Positions 38,607 through 47,886 of a DNA stretch of 64,000 bases are shown here, in pieces. The stretch spans positions 1 through 64,000 of the forward strand of contig NZ_JARVSC010000005.1 in assembly GCF_030209375.1 (NCBI RefSeq), in the 5' to 3' direction. A program made the translations under genes and the position numbers. This stretch comes from Plantibacter sp. ME-Dv--P-122b (GTDB taxonomy: Bacteria; Actinomycetota; Actinomycetes; Actinomycetales; Microbacteriaceae). Every line of letters begins with the position of its first letter. Position 1 is the stretch's first letter. Under the pieces are notes generated by a model that did no database searches, was not told the origin of the DNA, and worked only from the letters and a program-made list of their open reading frames with translations.

Positions 38607-40019
38607 CTATGGGGCCGGGTTGACGACCGGTACTGCGCTCTCGTGACGCCAGAGGGTCTCGATGGGGATCGACTGACCGAGGACGCGCTCCGCGGCCCGG
38701 TGGCCGGAGTGGAATGCCGCCGTCACCGTCGCCGGGTCGTCGGTCCAGGTCGCCTCGCCCGCGAGGTGCAGGACGCCACCGACCGGGGTCGCGAGGGCGT
38801 CGTGGTCGTCGGTCGTCGAGCCGACGGTCATGTAGGCGTAGGACCCGCGGGAGAACGGGTCGTCCTGCCAGCGCGTGACGTGCACCTCCGTCGGCTCTTC
38901 GACGCGGTCGCCGTACAGACGCCGCAGCTGCTCGAGGATCGAATCCACGACGCGCGGTTCGTCCCAGTCCCGGATCTCCACGGCCGTCGGGCCGGCGGCG
39001 AACGTGAGCAGCGTCGGCGATCCGTGCGCCGTCGTGAGGTCGTACCAGGAGTGCCAGCGTCGACTTTCCGGTCCTTGCTGTCGAATCGCGTAGACGTCCT
39101 CGTCCCAGAATCGCCGCTCGAACCGGAGGAAGACCTTCTCGAACGCGTTCATCCGCAACCGGGAGAGTGCGCCGGCGACCGGCTCCGGCAGCGAGGGATC
39201 GATCGTGAACTCCTCCGACTGCAGCACCCCGACCGGCACCGTCACCACCACCGAGCCCGCGCGCAGCACCACCTCGCCAGTGGGTCCTTGAGCGGTGACC
39301 TCGACGCCGTCCGCGGACCACCGCACGTTCGTCACCACGTGCTCGAGGCGCACGTCGAGTCCCTCGGCAAGGTGCCGGGGGAGCATGTCGTACCCGTCGG
39401 GGAACACGACCTCGTCACCGTCGATCGCGTCGTCGTCGAGCCCGTGGGCCGCGAGGTCGTCGATCCACGCGCCGTACTGCTCCTCCGACCGATGCTCCAG
39501 GTACTCACGGACCCGCTGCACCCGCTCGGCGTCCCAGTCCTGCACCGCGAGCGCCGCCTCGGTCACGTCACGGTAGGACGCGTCCGGCGCGGACTCGGCG
39601 ACGACACCGAGCAGCGTCGCGTCGAGGGCGTGGACATCCTCGGCGAAGCCGCGAGCCTCGGCGTCCGACAAGCGCTCGCCGTCGGGTCCGTAGTACGCGA
39701 TCGGTCGGCTGTCCGGCTGGTAGCCGCCGACGGTGAACTCGACCGTCCGCATCCCGAACGCATCGGCCGCCGCCACCACCGCACTGTCATTCACCCCGTG
39801 CACCCACGATGCGCCGAGATCGGTCACCTGACCGTCGCGACGCTCGGTCGACACCCGCCCGCCGACCCGGTCACGGGCCTCCACGATGACCACCGTGCGT
39901 CCGGCGGCCGCGAGGAGCCGTGCAGCGACGAGCCCGGCGACGCCGGCACCGACGACGACCGTGTCGAAGCGGGTGTCGGCTTCGGGCGACTGCGCCGACG
40001 CCTCGTCCGATGCGCTCAT
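38607..40019 (-). CDS. FAD-dependent amine oxidase (polyamine/monoamine oxidase family)
   Basis: The protein has 470 residues. The FAD-binding motif is VVVGAGVAGLVAARLLAAAG near residue 22, followed by VEARDRVGGRVST. The C-terminal FAD segment contains LHLAGEATW. There is no signal peptide. The start ATG at 40019 overlaps the upstream reductase stop by 4 nt. It would oxidise an amine to an aldehyde or imine with release of peroxide; a glutathione peroxidase gene lies divergently just upstream. Confidence 0.87.
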   Translation of the reverse strand: MSASDEASAQSPEADTRFDTVVVGAGVAGLVAARLLAAAGRTVVIVEARDRVGGRVSTERRDGQVTDLGASWVHGVNDSAVVAAADAFGMRTVEFTVGGYQPDSRPIAYYGPDGERLSDAEARGFAEDVHALDATLLGVVAESAPDASYRDVTEAALAVQDWDAERVQRVREYLEHRSEEQYGAWIDDLAAHGLDDDAIDGDEVVFPDGYDMLPRHLAEGLDVRLEHVVTNVRWSADGVEVTAQGPTGEVVLRAGSVVVTVPVGVLQSEEFTIDPSLPEPVAGALSRLRMNAFEKVFLRFERRFWDEDVYAIRQQGPESRRWHSWYDLTTAHGSPTLLTFAAGPTAVEIRDWDEPRVVDSILEQLRRLYGDRVEEPTEVHVTRWQDDPFSRGSYAYMTVGSTTDDHDALATPVGGVLHLAGEATWTDDPATVTAAFHSGHRAAERVLGQSIPIETLWRHESAVPVVNPAP

Positions 40020-40642
40020 CGTGGGTCGCCCATGTCGCCCGTGGCCGGTGTGCCGTCGATCCGTTCGTACCTGAGGTGGACCGTCCCTGCGGGGGAGGTG
40101 GTCGCCGGGCCGAGCAGGCGCAGCGAGGACGGCACGGTGCCGGTGGCGAAGACGCGCTTCCCGATGCCGAGCGTGATCGGGTACACCCAGAGGTTCAGCT
40201 GATCGAACAACGCGTCGGCGAGCAGGGTCTGCACGAGGTCGAGGCTGCCGATGACGTGGATCTGCGAGTGACGCTCGCGCAGTGCTCCAACGGCCTCCGG
40301 GAGGTCCGGTCCGAGTTGCGTCGAGTTCGCCCATCCCAGCTCCCTCGGCTCGCGTGACGCGACGTACTTCGGCAGTCGGTTGAAGAGCCTGGCGATGCCG
40401 TCGTCCTGGCCACCCTCCTGGTGCGGCCAGTACCCGGCGAAGATGTCGTAGGTCCGGCGCCCGAGCAGGAGGGCGTCCATGCCCACCATGCCGGCGTCGA
40501 TCTGCTCCCCGTCGACCTCGTCGATGAGCGGCGCCTGCCAGCCACCGAACGCGAACCCGTCACTGGGGTCCTCCTCCGGCCCACCCGGTGCCTGCGCGAC
40601 GCCGTCGAGGGTCATGAAGAGGTCGATGTTGATGCGTCCCAT
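40016..40642 (-). CDS. Dihydrofolate reductase-family protein (RibD C-terminal domain type)
   Basis: The protein has 208 residues. NIDLFMTLDGVAQAPGG is the usual start, LLLGRRTYDIFAGYW and IHVIGSLDLVQTLLAD are the reductase signatures. ATG at 40642 follows GGAGCAGGAC. It is the first gene of a two-gene operon with the amine oxidase. Members of this group are rarely true DHFRs; the reaction is unknown. Confidence 0.85.
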   Translation of the reverse strand: MGRINIDLFMTLDGVAQAPGGPEEDPSDGFAFGGWQAPLIDEVDGEQIDAGMVGMDALLLGRRTYDIFAGYWPHQEGGQDDGIARLFNRLPKYVASREPRELGWANSTQLGPDLPEAVGALRERHSQIHVIGSLDLVQTLLADALFDQLNLWVYPITLGIGKRVFATGTVPSSLRLLGPATTSPAGTVHLRYERIDGTPATGDMGDPR

Positions 40643-40827
40643 GTCCTGCTCCGATCTGCTGCACTCACGATCCACCGGCGGGCAGGCGGTGTCAACGGCT
40701 GTCGGCTGGGAACGCCCTGCCGAAAGGGCGCCGGCCGTGCCCTGGGCGAGTAGCGTTCGGAGTGGATCCGCTCGCGCACACCGGTGCTCGGGCAGGACGT
40801 CGTTCGACAGATGAGAGGCATCACACC

Positions 40828-41313
40828 ATGACCGATCTGGACACCATCCCCGTCACCACCCTCGACGGCCGTGACACGACCCTCGCGGAGTGGGACGGGA
40901 AGGCCAAACTCGTGGTCAACGTCGCGAGCCGCTGCGGCCTCGCACCGCAGTACGAGAAGCTCGAGGCACTCCAGAAGGAGTACGCCGACCGCGGCTTCAC
41001 GGTGATCGGCTTCCCGAGCAACCAGTTCCTGCAGGAGCTCGGCGACAACGAGAAGATCGCCGAGTACTGCTCAGCCACCTGGGGCGTCACCTTCCCGATG
41101 ATGGACAAGGTGAAGGTCAACGGCCGCAACCGGCACCCGCTCTATCAGGAGCTCGTGAAGACCGCCGACGCCAACGGCAAGGCGGGCAACGTCAAGTGGA
41201 ACTTCGAGAAGTTCCTCATCGCTCCCGACGGCACCGTGCACCGCTTCCGGCCGACGACCGAGCCGGACGCCCCGGAGGTCATCGCCGCGATCGAGGAGAG
41301 CCTGCCCGCGTGA
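40828..41313 (+). CDS. Glutathione peroxidase-family thiol peroxidase (Cys type)
   Basis: The protein has 161 residues. Catalytic Cys36 is in NVASRCGLAPQY, in place of selenocysteine, with the glutamine in IGFPSNQF and tryptophan in VKWNFEKFLI completing the site. Actinobacterial members normally use thioredoxin or mycothiol systems. ATG at 40828 is the domain start, with GAGAGG about 10 nt upstream. It is divergent from the reductase-amine oxidase pair. Confidence 0.92.
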   Translation: MTDLDTIPVTTLDGRDTTLAEWDGKAKLVVNVASRCGLAPQYEKLEALQKEYADRGFTVIGFPSNQFLQELGDNEKIAEYCSATWGVTFPMMDKVKVNGRNRHPLYQELVKTADANGKAGNVKWNFEKFLIAPDGTVHRFRPTTEPDAPEVIAAIEESLPA

Positions 41314-41334
41314 CGCCGGAACGGCCGGGCGCGC

Positions 41335-42207
41335 TCACCGGTAGGTGACTCCGGTGAGCGCTTCGGCCGTCGTCCAGAGCTCGGCGGCGACGTGCTCGTC
41401 GCGGGCCGCCGAGGTCCGGCCGACGGGCTTCGGACCACCGCGCATCTCACCGAACCCGCCTGGACCGTAGTAGCCGCCGGGCTCGACGTCGGGCGACGTC
41501 GCCGCGTACAGCGTCGGAAGCGCACCCATGTCCGCGCTCTGACCGAGGAGCCGGGTTCCCCACGCGAGCAGCGGGCCCTGCGCGGACTCGGTGTGGGACT
41601 GGAGCTTGGTCGACGCGAAGCCGGGGTGTGCGGCCACGGACAGCACCGAGGAACCTTCCGTCGTGAGGCGTCGCTGCAGTTCGGCCGAGAACATGAGGTC
41701 GGCGAGCTTCGACTGGCCGTAGGCCGACCAGCGTCGATACGTCCGGTTGCGCCAGTTGAGATCGGCCAGGTCGATCTTGCCGGCACGATGCGCAGCACTC
41801 GACAGCGTCACGACCCGCGTGGTGATGCGGTCGATCAGCAGGCCGGTGAGGGCGAAGGGCCCGAGGAAGTTCGTGCCGATCTGCATCTCGAAGCCGTCGG
41901 CCGTGCGTCGTTCGGGAACCGCCATGACGCCCGCGTTGTTCACCAGCACGTCGACCCGCTCGACGCCGTCGGCGAATCGACGGACGGACGCGAGGTCGGC
42001 GAGGTCCAGCTGTCGCACCTCGACGTCGCCGGTCATCGTCGCCGCAGCCCGCGCGCCCTTGTCCGTGTCGCGGCAGGCGAGGATCACGGCGGCACCGTGG
42101 GCGGCGAGCTCGCGGGCCGTGACCGCGCCGATCCCGCTGTTCGCGCCGGTCACGATCGCGACGCGGCCGTGCTGATCGGGGATGTCTGCTGCGGTCCAGG
42201 GGCTCAT
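41335..42207 (-). CDS. Short-chain dehydrogenase/reductase
   Basis: The protein has 290 residues. The cofactor motif is VTGANSGIGAVTARELA (about 19-35), NNAGVM follows, and the active site is YGQSK (about 162-166). It belongs to the retinol dehydrogenase/protochlorophyllide-reductase-like SDR group, as does the protein at 35898. It is divergent from the PadR gene, which probably controls it. The substrate is unknown. Confidence 0.88.
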   Translation of the reverse strand: MSPWTAADIPDQHGRVAIVTGANSGIGAVTARELAAHGAAVILACRDTDKGARAAATMTGDVEVRQLDLADLASVRRFADGVERVDVLVNNAGVMAVPERRTADGFEMQIGTNFLGPFALTGLLIDRITTRVVTLSSAAHRAGKIDLADLNWRNRTYRRWSAYGQSKLADLMFSAELQRRLTTEGSSVLSVAAHPGFASTKLQSHTESAQGPLLAWGTRLLGQSADMGALPTLYAATSPDVEPGGYYGPGGFGEMRGGPKPVGRTSAARDEHVAAELWTTAEALTGVTYR

Positions 42208-42245
42208 GAGGGCGACGTTACGCCATCACGATCTTCCGATTACAC

Positions 42246-42289
42246 ATATCGTTCACAGCTTTACCGATATATCGTTGAGCATCGTTCAC
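42246..42289. promoter_or_regulatory. PadR-type operator between SDR and padR genes
   Basis: CGATATATCG at 42265-42274 is a perfect 10-bp palindrome, and ATATCG (42246-42251) with CGATAT (42265-42270) forms a longer inverted repeat. The sequence ATCGTTCAC occurs twice as a direct repeat, at about 42248 and 42281. The region is unusually A/T-rich for this genome. Confidence 0.6.
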
Positions 42290-42310
42290 GTACGACGAAG
42301 GAGAGCAATC

Positions 42311-42898
42311 ATGGGTGGATTCCCAAGCGGTGGCGCAGGATTCGGTGGCGCAGGGTTCGGTAACGGCGGAGGCTTCGGCAACGGAGCCGGCTTCGGTACC
42401 GATGGCATGTGGCAGATGATGGAGCAGCTGCGTTCGAAGTTCGAGAAGAGCGCCGGCTCGCGCGTCGGCCGCGGCGACGTCCGCTCCGCCGTGCTGGCCC
42501 TCCTGGCCGAGCAGCCGATGCACGGATATCAGATCATCCGCGAGATCGAAGAGCGCAGCGGTGGCTCCTGGAAGCCCAGCGCAGGCTCGGTCTACCCGAC
42601 GCTGCAACTCCTCTCCGACGAGGGCATCATCACGGCCGAGGAGTCGGGCGGACGCAAGACCTACGCACTGACCGAGGCCGGTCGCGACGAGGTCGCCGAG
42701 TCCGGGGCATCCGCTCCGTGGCAGAACGCCGAGTCGTCCGAGCACCCCGGCTTCACCGCCCTGCCGAAGGCCGGCGTCGAGCTGGCCCAGGCCGCAGCCC
42801 AGGTCGGCCGCACCGGTACGCCCGAGCAGGTCCAGCAGGCCGTCACCATCCTCGACGACGCTCGCAAGCGCCTCTACGCGATCCTCGCCCAGGACTGA
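42311..42898 (+). CDS. PadR family regulator with Gly/Phe-rich N-terminus
   Basis: The protein has 195 residues. Residues 1-30 are low complexity, with GFG and GAGFG repeats. The PadR winged helix follows at about 57-130 (VLALLAEQPMHGYQIIREIE, PSAGSVYPTLQLLSDEGIIT). The C-terminal part is helical and probably dimerises. AAGGAGAGC precedes ATG 42311. It is divergent from the SDR gene and lies 4 nt upstream of the AarF-like gene. Confidence 0.88.
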   Translation: MGGFPSGGAGFGGAGFGNGGGFGNGAGFGTDGMWQMMEQLRSKFEKSAGSRVGRGDVRSAVLALLAEQPMHGYQIIREIEERSGGSWKPSAGSVYPTLQLLSDEGIITAEESGGRKTYALTEAGRDEVAESGASAPWQNAESSEHPGFTALPKAGVELAQAAAQVGRTGTPEQVQQAVTILDDARKRLYAILAQD

Positions 42899-42902
42899 CC
42901 GA

Positions 42903-44663
42903 GTGACGTCGACCGGCGGGACGCCCAGCGACTCGGCGTCCCGTTTCGGCGAGCTCCCCATGAGCGGGCGGGCCGGCGTTCCAGCCGGCCCGCCCGCTCA
43001 CGGCCGCGCCCGGTACCGTCGCATCCTGCGCTTCGCGAGCTGGCACCTGGCCGCCGCCTGGTGGTTCGAGATCGTCCTGCCGCGGTTCGGGCTCATCAAG
43101 CTGACGGAGCGGACCCGCACGCGCCGCATGCAGCAGTTCGCACGACGGTTCCACGTGCTCGCCGTCGACCTCGGCGGCCTCATGATCAAGGTCGGCCAGT
43201 TCATGTCGTCGCGCCTCGACGTGCTCCCGCCGGAGATCACGAAGGAGCTCGAAGGCCTCCAGGATGAAGTCCCACCCGTCGCCTTCCCCCGCATCCGCGC
43301 GCTCGCGGAGTCGGAACTCCGCGTCCCGCTCGCGCAGGTCTTCGCCGGCATCGACGAACGCCCCGTCGCGGCGGCCTCACTCGGCCAGGCGCACCGCGCG
43401 TTGCTCGCTCCGGCGCTCGCCGCAGACACCGGGCTCGACGCCGTCGTACTCAAGGTCCAGCGACCGGGCATCGACGAGATCGTCGCAGTCGACCTCGCGG
43501 CCCTGCGCAAGGTGGGCGGCTGGTTGCGCCGCGTCCGGCTCGTCTCCGACCGCGTCGACATGCCCGCACTCGTCGAGGAGTTCGCCGCGACGAGCCTCGA
43601 GGAGATCGACTACCTCCACGAGGCCGCGAGTTCCGAGCGGTTCGCCGCCGACTTCGCCGGCGACGACCGCGTCTCCGTACCCGCCGTGGTGTGGGAGCGC
43701 ACGACCCAGCGCGTCCTGACGCTCGAAGACGTCACCGCGATCAAGATCACCGACGCGGACGCCCTGCTCGCCGCCGGCATCGACCCGGTCGACGTGGCGC
43801 CCGTCTTCGCCGCCGTCATGTTCGACCAGCTCTTCACCAACGGGTTCTTCCATGCCGACCCGCACCCAGGCAACATCTTCGTGACGCCGGTCGACGCGGC
43901 CCCGGGCGAACGTCCCTGGAAGCTGACCTTCATCGACTTCGGGATGATGGGCGAGGTCCCGCCGACCACGAGGCGCGGCCTCCGGAAGCTCCTCATCGCC
44001 GCCGCATCGCGCGACGGCAAGGGCCTGGTCGACGCGATCCGCGACCTCGGCGTCCTCCTGCCCTCGGCCGACACGACCGAGCTCGAGCGGGCCATGACCG
44101 CGCTGTTCGGACGCTTCGGCGGTATGGGGTTCGCGGAACTGCGCGACGTCGACCCGAAGGAGTTCCGCGACTTCGGGAACCAGTTCAGCGAGGTCATCCG
44201 CACGCTGCCGTTCCAGCTGCCCGAGAACTTCCTGCTCATCATCCGCGCGATCTCGCTCACCTCCGGTGTCTGCAGCGCCCTCGACCCCGAGTTCAACCTC
44301 TGGGACTCCGTCGAGCCCTACGCCGCGCAGCTGCTCCGCGACGAGCGCGGCAACGTCGTCCAGGACCTCGGTCGCGAGGCACTCGACATCGCCACGGTCG
44401 CCGTCCGCCTGCCGAAGCGTCTCGACGCGTTCATCACGCGGGTCGAAGCCGGCACGGTCGCGACCACCAACCCGAGACTGGAACAGCGGATCGCGCGTCT
44501 CGACCGCGCCACGGGCCGGGTCGTCTCGGCCGTGCTGTTCGCCGCGCTGCTCGTCGCGGGTGCCGTGCTCCGGGCCGATGACGCCGTGCTCGGCACCGTC
44601 TTCATGGTGGCCTCCCTCCTGCCTCTGCTTCATGCACTCTTCTCGGGACGCCGCGGGCGCTGA
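42903..44663 (+). CDS. ABC1/AarF/UbiB-type kinase-like protein
   Basis: The protein has 586 residues. Family motifs are LMIKVGQFMSSR (KxGQ), AASLGQAHRA (alanine-rich loop), VVLKVQRPG, FFHADPHPGNIF and FIDFGMMG. One or two membrane helices lie at the C-terminus (VVSAVLFAALLVAGAVL, VFMVASLLPLLHALF). UbiB relatives act on quinone or other lipid metabolism at the membrane; actinobacteria use menaquinone, so the target here is uncertain. GTG 42903 is taken as start; ATG 42960 is possible. Confidence 0.9.
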   Translation: MTSTGGTPSDSASRFGELPMSGRAGVPAGPPAHGRARYRRILRFASWHLAAAWWFEIVLPRFGLIKLTERTRTRRMQQFARRFHVLAVDLGGLMIKVGQFMSSRLDVLPPEITKELEGLQDEVPPVAFPRIRALAESELRVPLAQVFAGIDERPVAAASLGQAHRALLAPALAADTGLDAVVLKVQRPGIDEIVAVDLAALRKVGGWLRRVRLVSDRVDMPALVEEFAATSLEEIDYLHEAASSERFAADFAGDDRVSVPAVVWERTTQRVLTLEDVTAIKITDADALLAAGIDPVDVAPVFAAVMFDQLFTNGFFHADPHPGNIFVTPVDAAPGERPWKLTFIDFGMMGEVPPTTRRGLRKLLIAAASRDGKGLVDAIRDLGVLLPSADTTELERAMTALFGRFGGMGFAELRDVDPKEFRDFGNQFSEVIRTLPFQLPENFLLIIRAISLTSGVCSALDPEFNLWDSVEPYAAQLLRDERGNVVQDLGREALDIATVAVRLPKRLDAFITRVEAGTVATTNPRLEQRIARLDRATGRVVSAVLFAALLVAGAVLRADDAVLGTVFMVASLLPLLHALFSGRRGR

Positions 44664-44751
44664 CCCCGGCGGGCGGTCGTCGCCACGGCACACTGCCGAC
44701 GCGAAAACCTGGATCATCGGTCCATAGGCCGGTCTCCGGCGCTCCAGCACA

Positions 44752-44774
44752 CTTGCCTGAATCGATCGGGCAAG
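44752..44774. promoter_or_regulatory. Inverted repeat ahead of the oxidase-ABC operon
   Basis: CTTGCC (44752-44757) and GGCAAG (44769-44774) form a 6-bp inverted repeat with an 11-nt spacer, ending 19 nt before the oxidase start. It could be an operator of the catabolic operon. Confidence 0.4.
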
Positions 44775-44793
44775 CATGAGGGAGCACCACCGG

Positions 44794-45954
44794 ATGGAAT
44801 CGTTCGACGTCGCGGTTGTCGGCATGGGAGCTCTCGGCAGTGCCGCCGCCTACCACCTCGCCCGTCGGGGCGCGAAGGTCGTCGCCTTCGAGCAGTTCGA
44901 ACTCGGGCACGTCCGCGGCGCGTCGCACGACACCTCGCGGATCGTCCGGACGTCGTACGGCGCACCGCAGTACGTGCGACTCGCGCAGTCGGCGTACCGC
45001 GACTGGGCTGACCTCGAGCAGGAGTCTGGCGAACGGTTGCTCACCATCACCGGCGGCGTCATCTTCCTGCCGGTGGACGGACCATACTCCGCGTCAGACT
45101 TCACCGCCGCGCTCGAGGAGTGCGAGGTTCCGCACGAATTGCTGACGCCGGCCGAGGTGCAGGCGCGATGGCCGCAGTTCCGGGTCCCCGAGAACGTCGA
45201 GACGGTCTACACCGCCGACACCGGCATCGCCCACGCGGCGCGAACCGTCGCGACGCTGCAGCTCCGTGCTCGGGCGCTGGGTGCGGACATCCGCGACCGC
45301 ACCCGGGTCGACGCGCTGACCCCTGATGGATCCGGCGTCGTGGTGCAGACCTCCAGCGGTCCGGTGCGTGCCCGCAAGGTCGTCCTGGCCGCGGACGCCT
45401 GGGCCAACGAGCTACTCGAACCCCTCGGCGCGGCGATCCCGCTCGACGTCATGCAGGAGCAGGTCACCTACTTCCGACCGGGCGACGCCGAGCATCTCGA
45501 TCGCGAGCGGTTCCCGGTGTGGATCTGGGAGGACGAGGAGTGTTACTACGGCTTCCCGACCTTCGGGGAACCGACCGTCAAGGCCGCACGAGACGTGTCG
45601 GAGAACCGGATGTCACCGGCGGAACGGACCTTCGTCCCGTCGCCGGAGCTCACCGGGCAACTGGCCGACTTCATGGCGGACCTCGTGCCGGCGTCGGGCC
45701 CCGAGCTCCGCACGGTGACCTGCCAGTACGCGCTCACCCCGGACCGGAACTTCGTCCTCGGCCCGCTCGAGGAGCACCCGGACGTCATCGTCGCCCTCGC
45801 CGCCGGTCACGGCTTCAAGTTCACGCCCGCGTTCGGACGCATCCTCGCGGAGCTCGCGCTCGACGGGGAGACGAGCGACGACATCGCGAGCTTCGCCCCG
45901 TCCCACGCTCGCAGCGCCGACCGCGTCTCACCGATGCCGACCTCCGCGAGCTGA
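44794..45954 (+). CDS. N-methyl amino acid oxidase (monomeric sarcosine oxidase/SolA family)
   Basis: The protein has 386 residues. The FAD-binding motif is VVGMGALGSAAAYHLARRGA at the N-terminus. TCQYALTPDRNF near residue 310 aligns with the C-x-Y-x-x-T-P-D motif whose cysteine carries covalent flavin in monomeric sarcosine oxidase, and GHGFKFTPAFG follows. ATG at 44794 is preferred to 44776 because GAGGGAG lies 8 nt before it. It heads an operon with an oligopeptide-type importer, so it likely oxidises an imported N-methylated or secondary amine compound. Confidence 0.87.
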   Translation: MESFDVAVVGMGALGSAAAYHLARRGAKVVAFEQFELGHVRGASHDTSRIVRTSYGAPQYVRLAQSAYRDWADLEQESGERLLTITGGVIFLPVDGPYSASDFTAALEECEVPHELLTPAEVQARWPQFRVPENVETVYTADTGIAHAARTVATLQLRARALGADIRDRTRVDALTPDGSGVVVQTSSGPVRARKVVLAADAWANELLEPLGAAIPLDVMQEQVTYFRPGDAEHLDRERFPVWIWEDEECYYGFPTFGEPTVKAARDVSENRMSPAERTFVPSPELTGQLADFMADLVPASGPELRTVTCQYALTPDRNFVLGPLEEHPDVIVALAAGHGFKFTPAFGRILAELALDGETSDDIASFAPSHARSADRVSPMPTSAS

Positions 45955-45958
45955 TCCC

Positions 45959-46909
45959 ATGGCGCGATACATCGTCTCCCGGGTCCTGTCGTCGCTCTTC
46001 GTCCTGTTCGTCCTGTCCGTCCTCGTCTTCTCGATGGTCCGGGTGATCCCGGGCGACCCGCTGTCGGCGTTCGCGGACCCCTCGAACCCCGACCCGGCCG
46101 CGCTGGACGCCCTCCGCACGGAACTCGGCCTCGACCGACCCTGGCTGACGCAGTACTTCGCGTGGCTGCTCGGCGTCCTCCAGGGGGACTTCGGGCGAGC
46201 CATCACCGTCCCCAACGAGGTGTCCAACCTCATCGCCCAGCGGCTCCCGCTCAGCCTCACCCTCGCCGTCATGGCGACCCTGTTCGGAACGGTGCTCGGC
46301 ATCCCGGCCGGCGTCCTCGCAGCGACCCGGTGGCGTCGGGCCCCCGACAACGCGGTGCGCGGGCTGTCCTTCGTGCTCCTCGCGACCCCGCCGTTCGTGC
46401 TCGGCACCGTCCTCATCCTCGTGAACTCACTCACCCTGCGCCTGCCGCTCGTGGGTACCGCGGGGGCGAGCGGGGATCCGCTGCGACTCGTCGGCGTGCT
46501 CATCCTGCCGGCGCTCCTCATCGGTCTCGTCCTCGCGGCGATCGTCGCGAGGTACACCCGCGGCACCCTGCTCGACACGCTCGGGCAGGACTTCGTCCGC
46601 ACGGCGCGAGCCAAGGGGGCGTCACCGTCCCGACTGGTCGGGCGGCACGCGCTGCGCAACGCCCTCATCCCCGTCACGACCGTGATCGGGATCGAACTCG
46701 CCGCGCTCGTCGGTGGAACGGTCGTGATCGAGACCGTGTTCGCGCTCCCGGGGATAGGCTCGTTGCTCCTCACCGGCATCCGTTCGTCCGACTACCCGAT
46801 CATCCAGGCGACCGTGCTCCTCATCGGCGCGGTCTACGTGCTCATCAACTTCATCGTCGATCTGATCTACCCCCTGATCGACCCACGAGTGAGGGTCCAC
46901 ACGTCATGA
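45959..46909 (+). CDS. ABC importer permease, DppB/OppB type
   Basis: The protein has 316 residues with six membrane helices; it begins RYIVSRVLSSLFVLFVLSVL. The EAA-like loop is in FVRTARAKGASPSRLVGRHA, and the family ends DLIYPLIDPRVR. It lies 4 nt after the oxidase stop and overlaps the second permease by 4 nt. The substrate is probably a peptide or peptide-like compound. Confidence 0.92.
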   Translation: MARYIVSRVLSSLFVLFVLSVLVFSMVRVIPGDPLSAFADPSNPDPAALDALRTELGLDRPWLTQYFAWLLGVLQGDFGRAITVPNEVSNLIAQRLPLSLTLAVMATLFGTVLGIPAGVLAATRWRRAPDNAVRGLSFVLLATPPFVLGTVLILVNSLTLRLPLVGTAGASGDPLRLVGVLILPALLIGLVLAAIVARYTRGTLLDTLGQDFVRTARAKGASPSRLVGRHALRNALIPVTTVIGIELAALVGGTVVIETVFALPGIGSLLLTGIRSSDYPIIQATVLLIGAVYVLINFIVDLIYPLIDPRVRVHTS

Positions 46910-47886
46910 CGGTCACCCGCGCCATCGCGCTCGCGAAGATCGACGGCCGCCGCCGTCGCAACGGGTTCGGTCCCGCCTTCTGGAGCGGCTCCGGCATCCT
47001 CGTCGGCATCCTGCTCCTGGCCGGATGGATGACCCTCTCGCCGCCCTACGACCCGTTCGCCGCCTCCGGACCGGCGCTCGCCGCGCCGAGCCTCGACCAC
47101 CTGCTCGGCACCGACAACCTCGGCCGCGACAACCTCACCCGCCTGGCGCTCGCCGCCCGGACGAGTCTGCTCATCTCGGGCGCCGCCGCCCTGCTCGGTG
47201 CCGTCATCGGTACGGCCCTGGGACTGGTGGCCGGGTACCTGGGCGGCTGGGTCGACGCGATCATCATGCGGATCGTGGACGCGGCGCTCGCGCTGCCGGC
47301 GATCCTCGTCGCGCTCGTCGTCGGGGTCGTCATCGGCACTGGGCCGTGGCCGCTCATCATCGCCCTCGGCCTCGTGTTCGCTCCGGGCTTCGCCCGCGTC
47401 ATGCGGGCCCCGGTCATCGCCCTGCGCGAACGGGACTTCGTCCTCGCAGCGACGCTCAGTGGCGTGCGTGGACATCGGGTGATCGTCGAGCACCTGCTGC
47501 CGAACGTCCTGACGCCACTGTTCGTGCAGTTCGCGTCCGTCGCCTCGCAGGTGGTCCTCATCGAAGCCGCGCTCAGCTACCTCGGTCAGGGCGTCCAGGC
47601 GCCCGAACCCTCGGCCGGCCGCATGATCAGCGAGTTCACGCGCTTCATGCAGGTGCAGCCACTCCTCATCGTCCTGCCCTCCCTCGTGATCATCCTGCTC
47701 TCGGCGGCCTGGAACCTCCTCGCCGACGGGCTCCAGGACCACTTCGCCCCGAGGCGGGAGCCCGCGTTCTCGCTCGGCCGCCCGCGCGGGCGTCGGGGAG
47801 CGGCAGCGGCGCACCACGGCACGTCATCCCGCACCATCATCGACGCGGCGTCCACGGACGACGCTCCAGAGAAGAGGCAGCAATGA
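46906..47886 (+). CDS. ABC importer permease, DppC/OppC type
   Basis: The protein has 326 residues. LLGTDNLGRDNLTRLALAAR is the DppC hallmark near residue 65, and the EAA-like loop is FVLAATLSGVRGHRVIVEHL. The C-terminal 45 residues form a charged tail not usual in the family. It is translationally coupled on both sides. Confidence 0.92.
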   Translation: MTVTRAIALAKIDGRRRRNGFGPAFWSGSGILVGILLLAGWMTLSPPYDPFAASGPALAAPSLDHLLGTDNLGRDNLTRLALAARTSLLISGAAALLGAVIGTALGLVAGYLGGWVDAIIMRIVDAALALPAILVALVVGVVIGTGPWPLIIALGLVFAPGFARVMRAPVIALRERDFVLAATLSGVRGHRVIVEHLLPNVLTPLFVQFASVASQVVLIEAALSYLGQGVQAPEPSAGRMISEFTRFMQVQPLLIVLPSLVIILLSAAWNLLADGLQDHFAPRREPAFSLGRPRGRRGAAAAHHGTSSRTIIDAASTDDAPEKRQQ

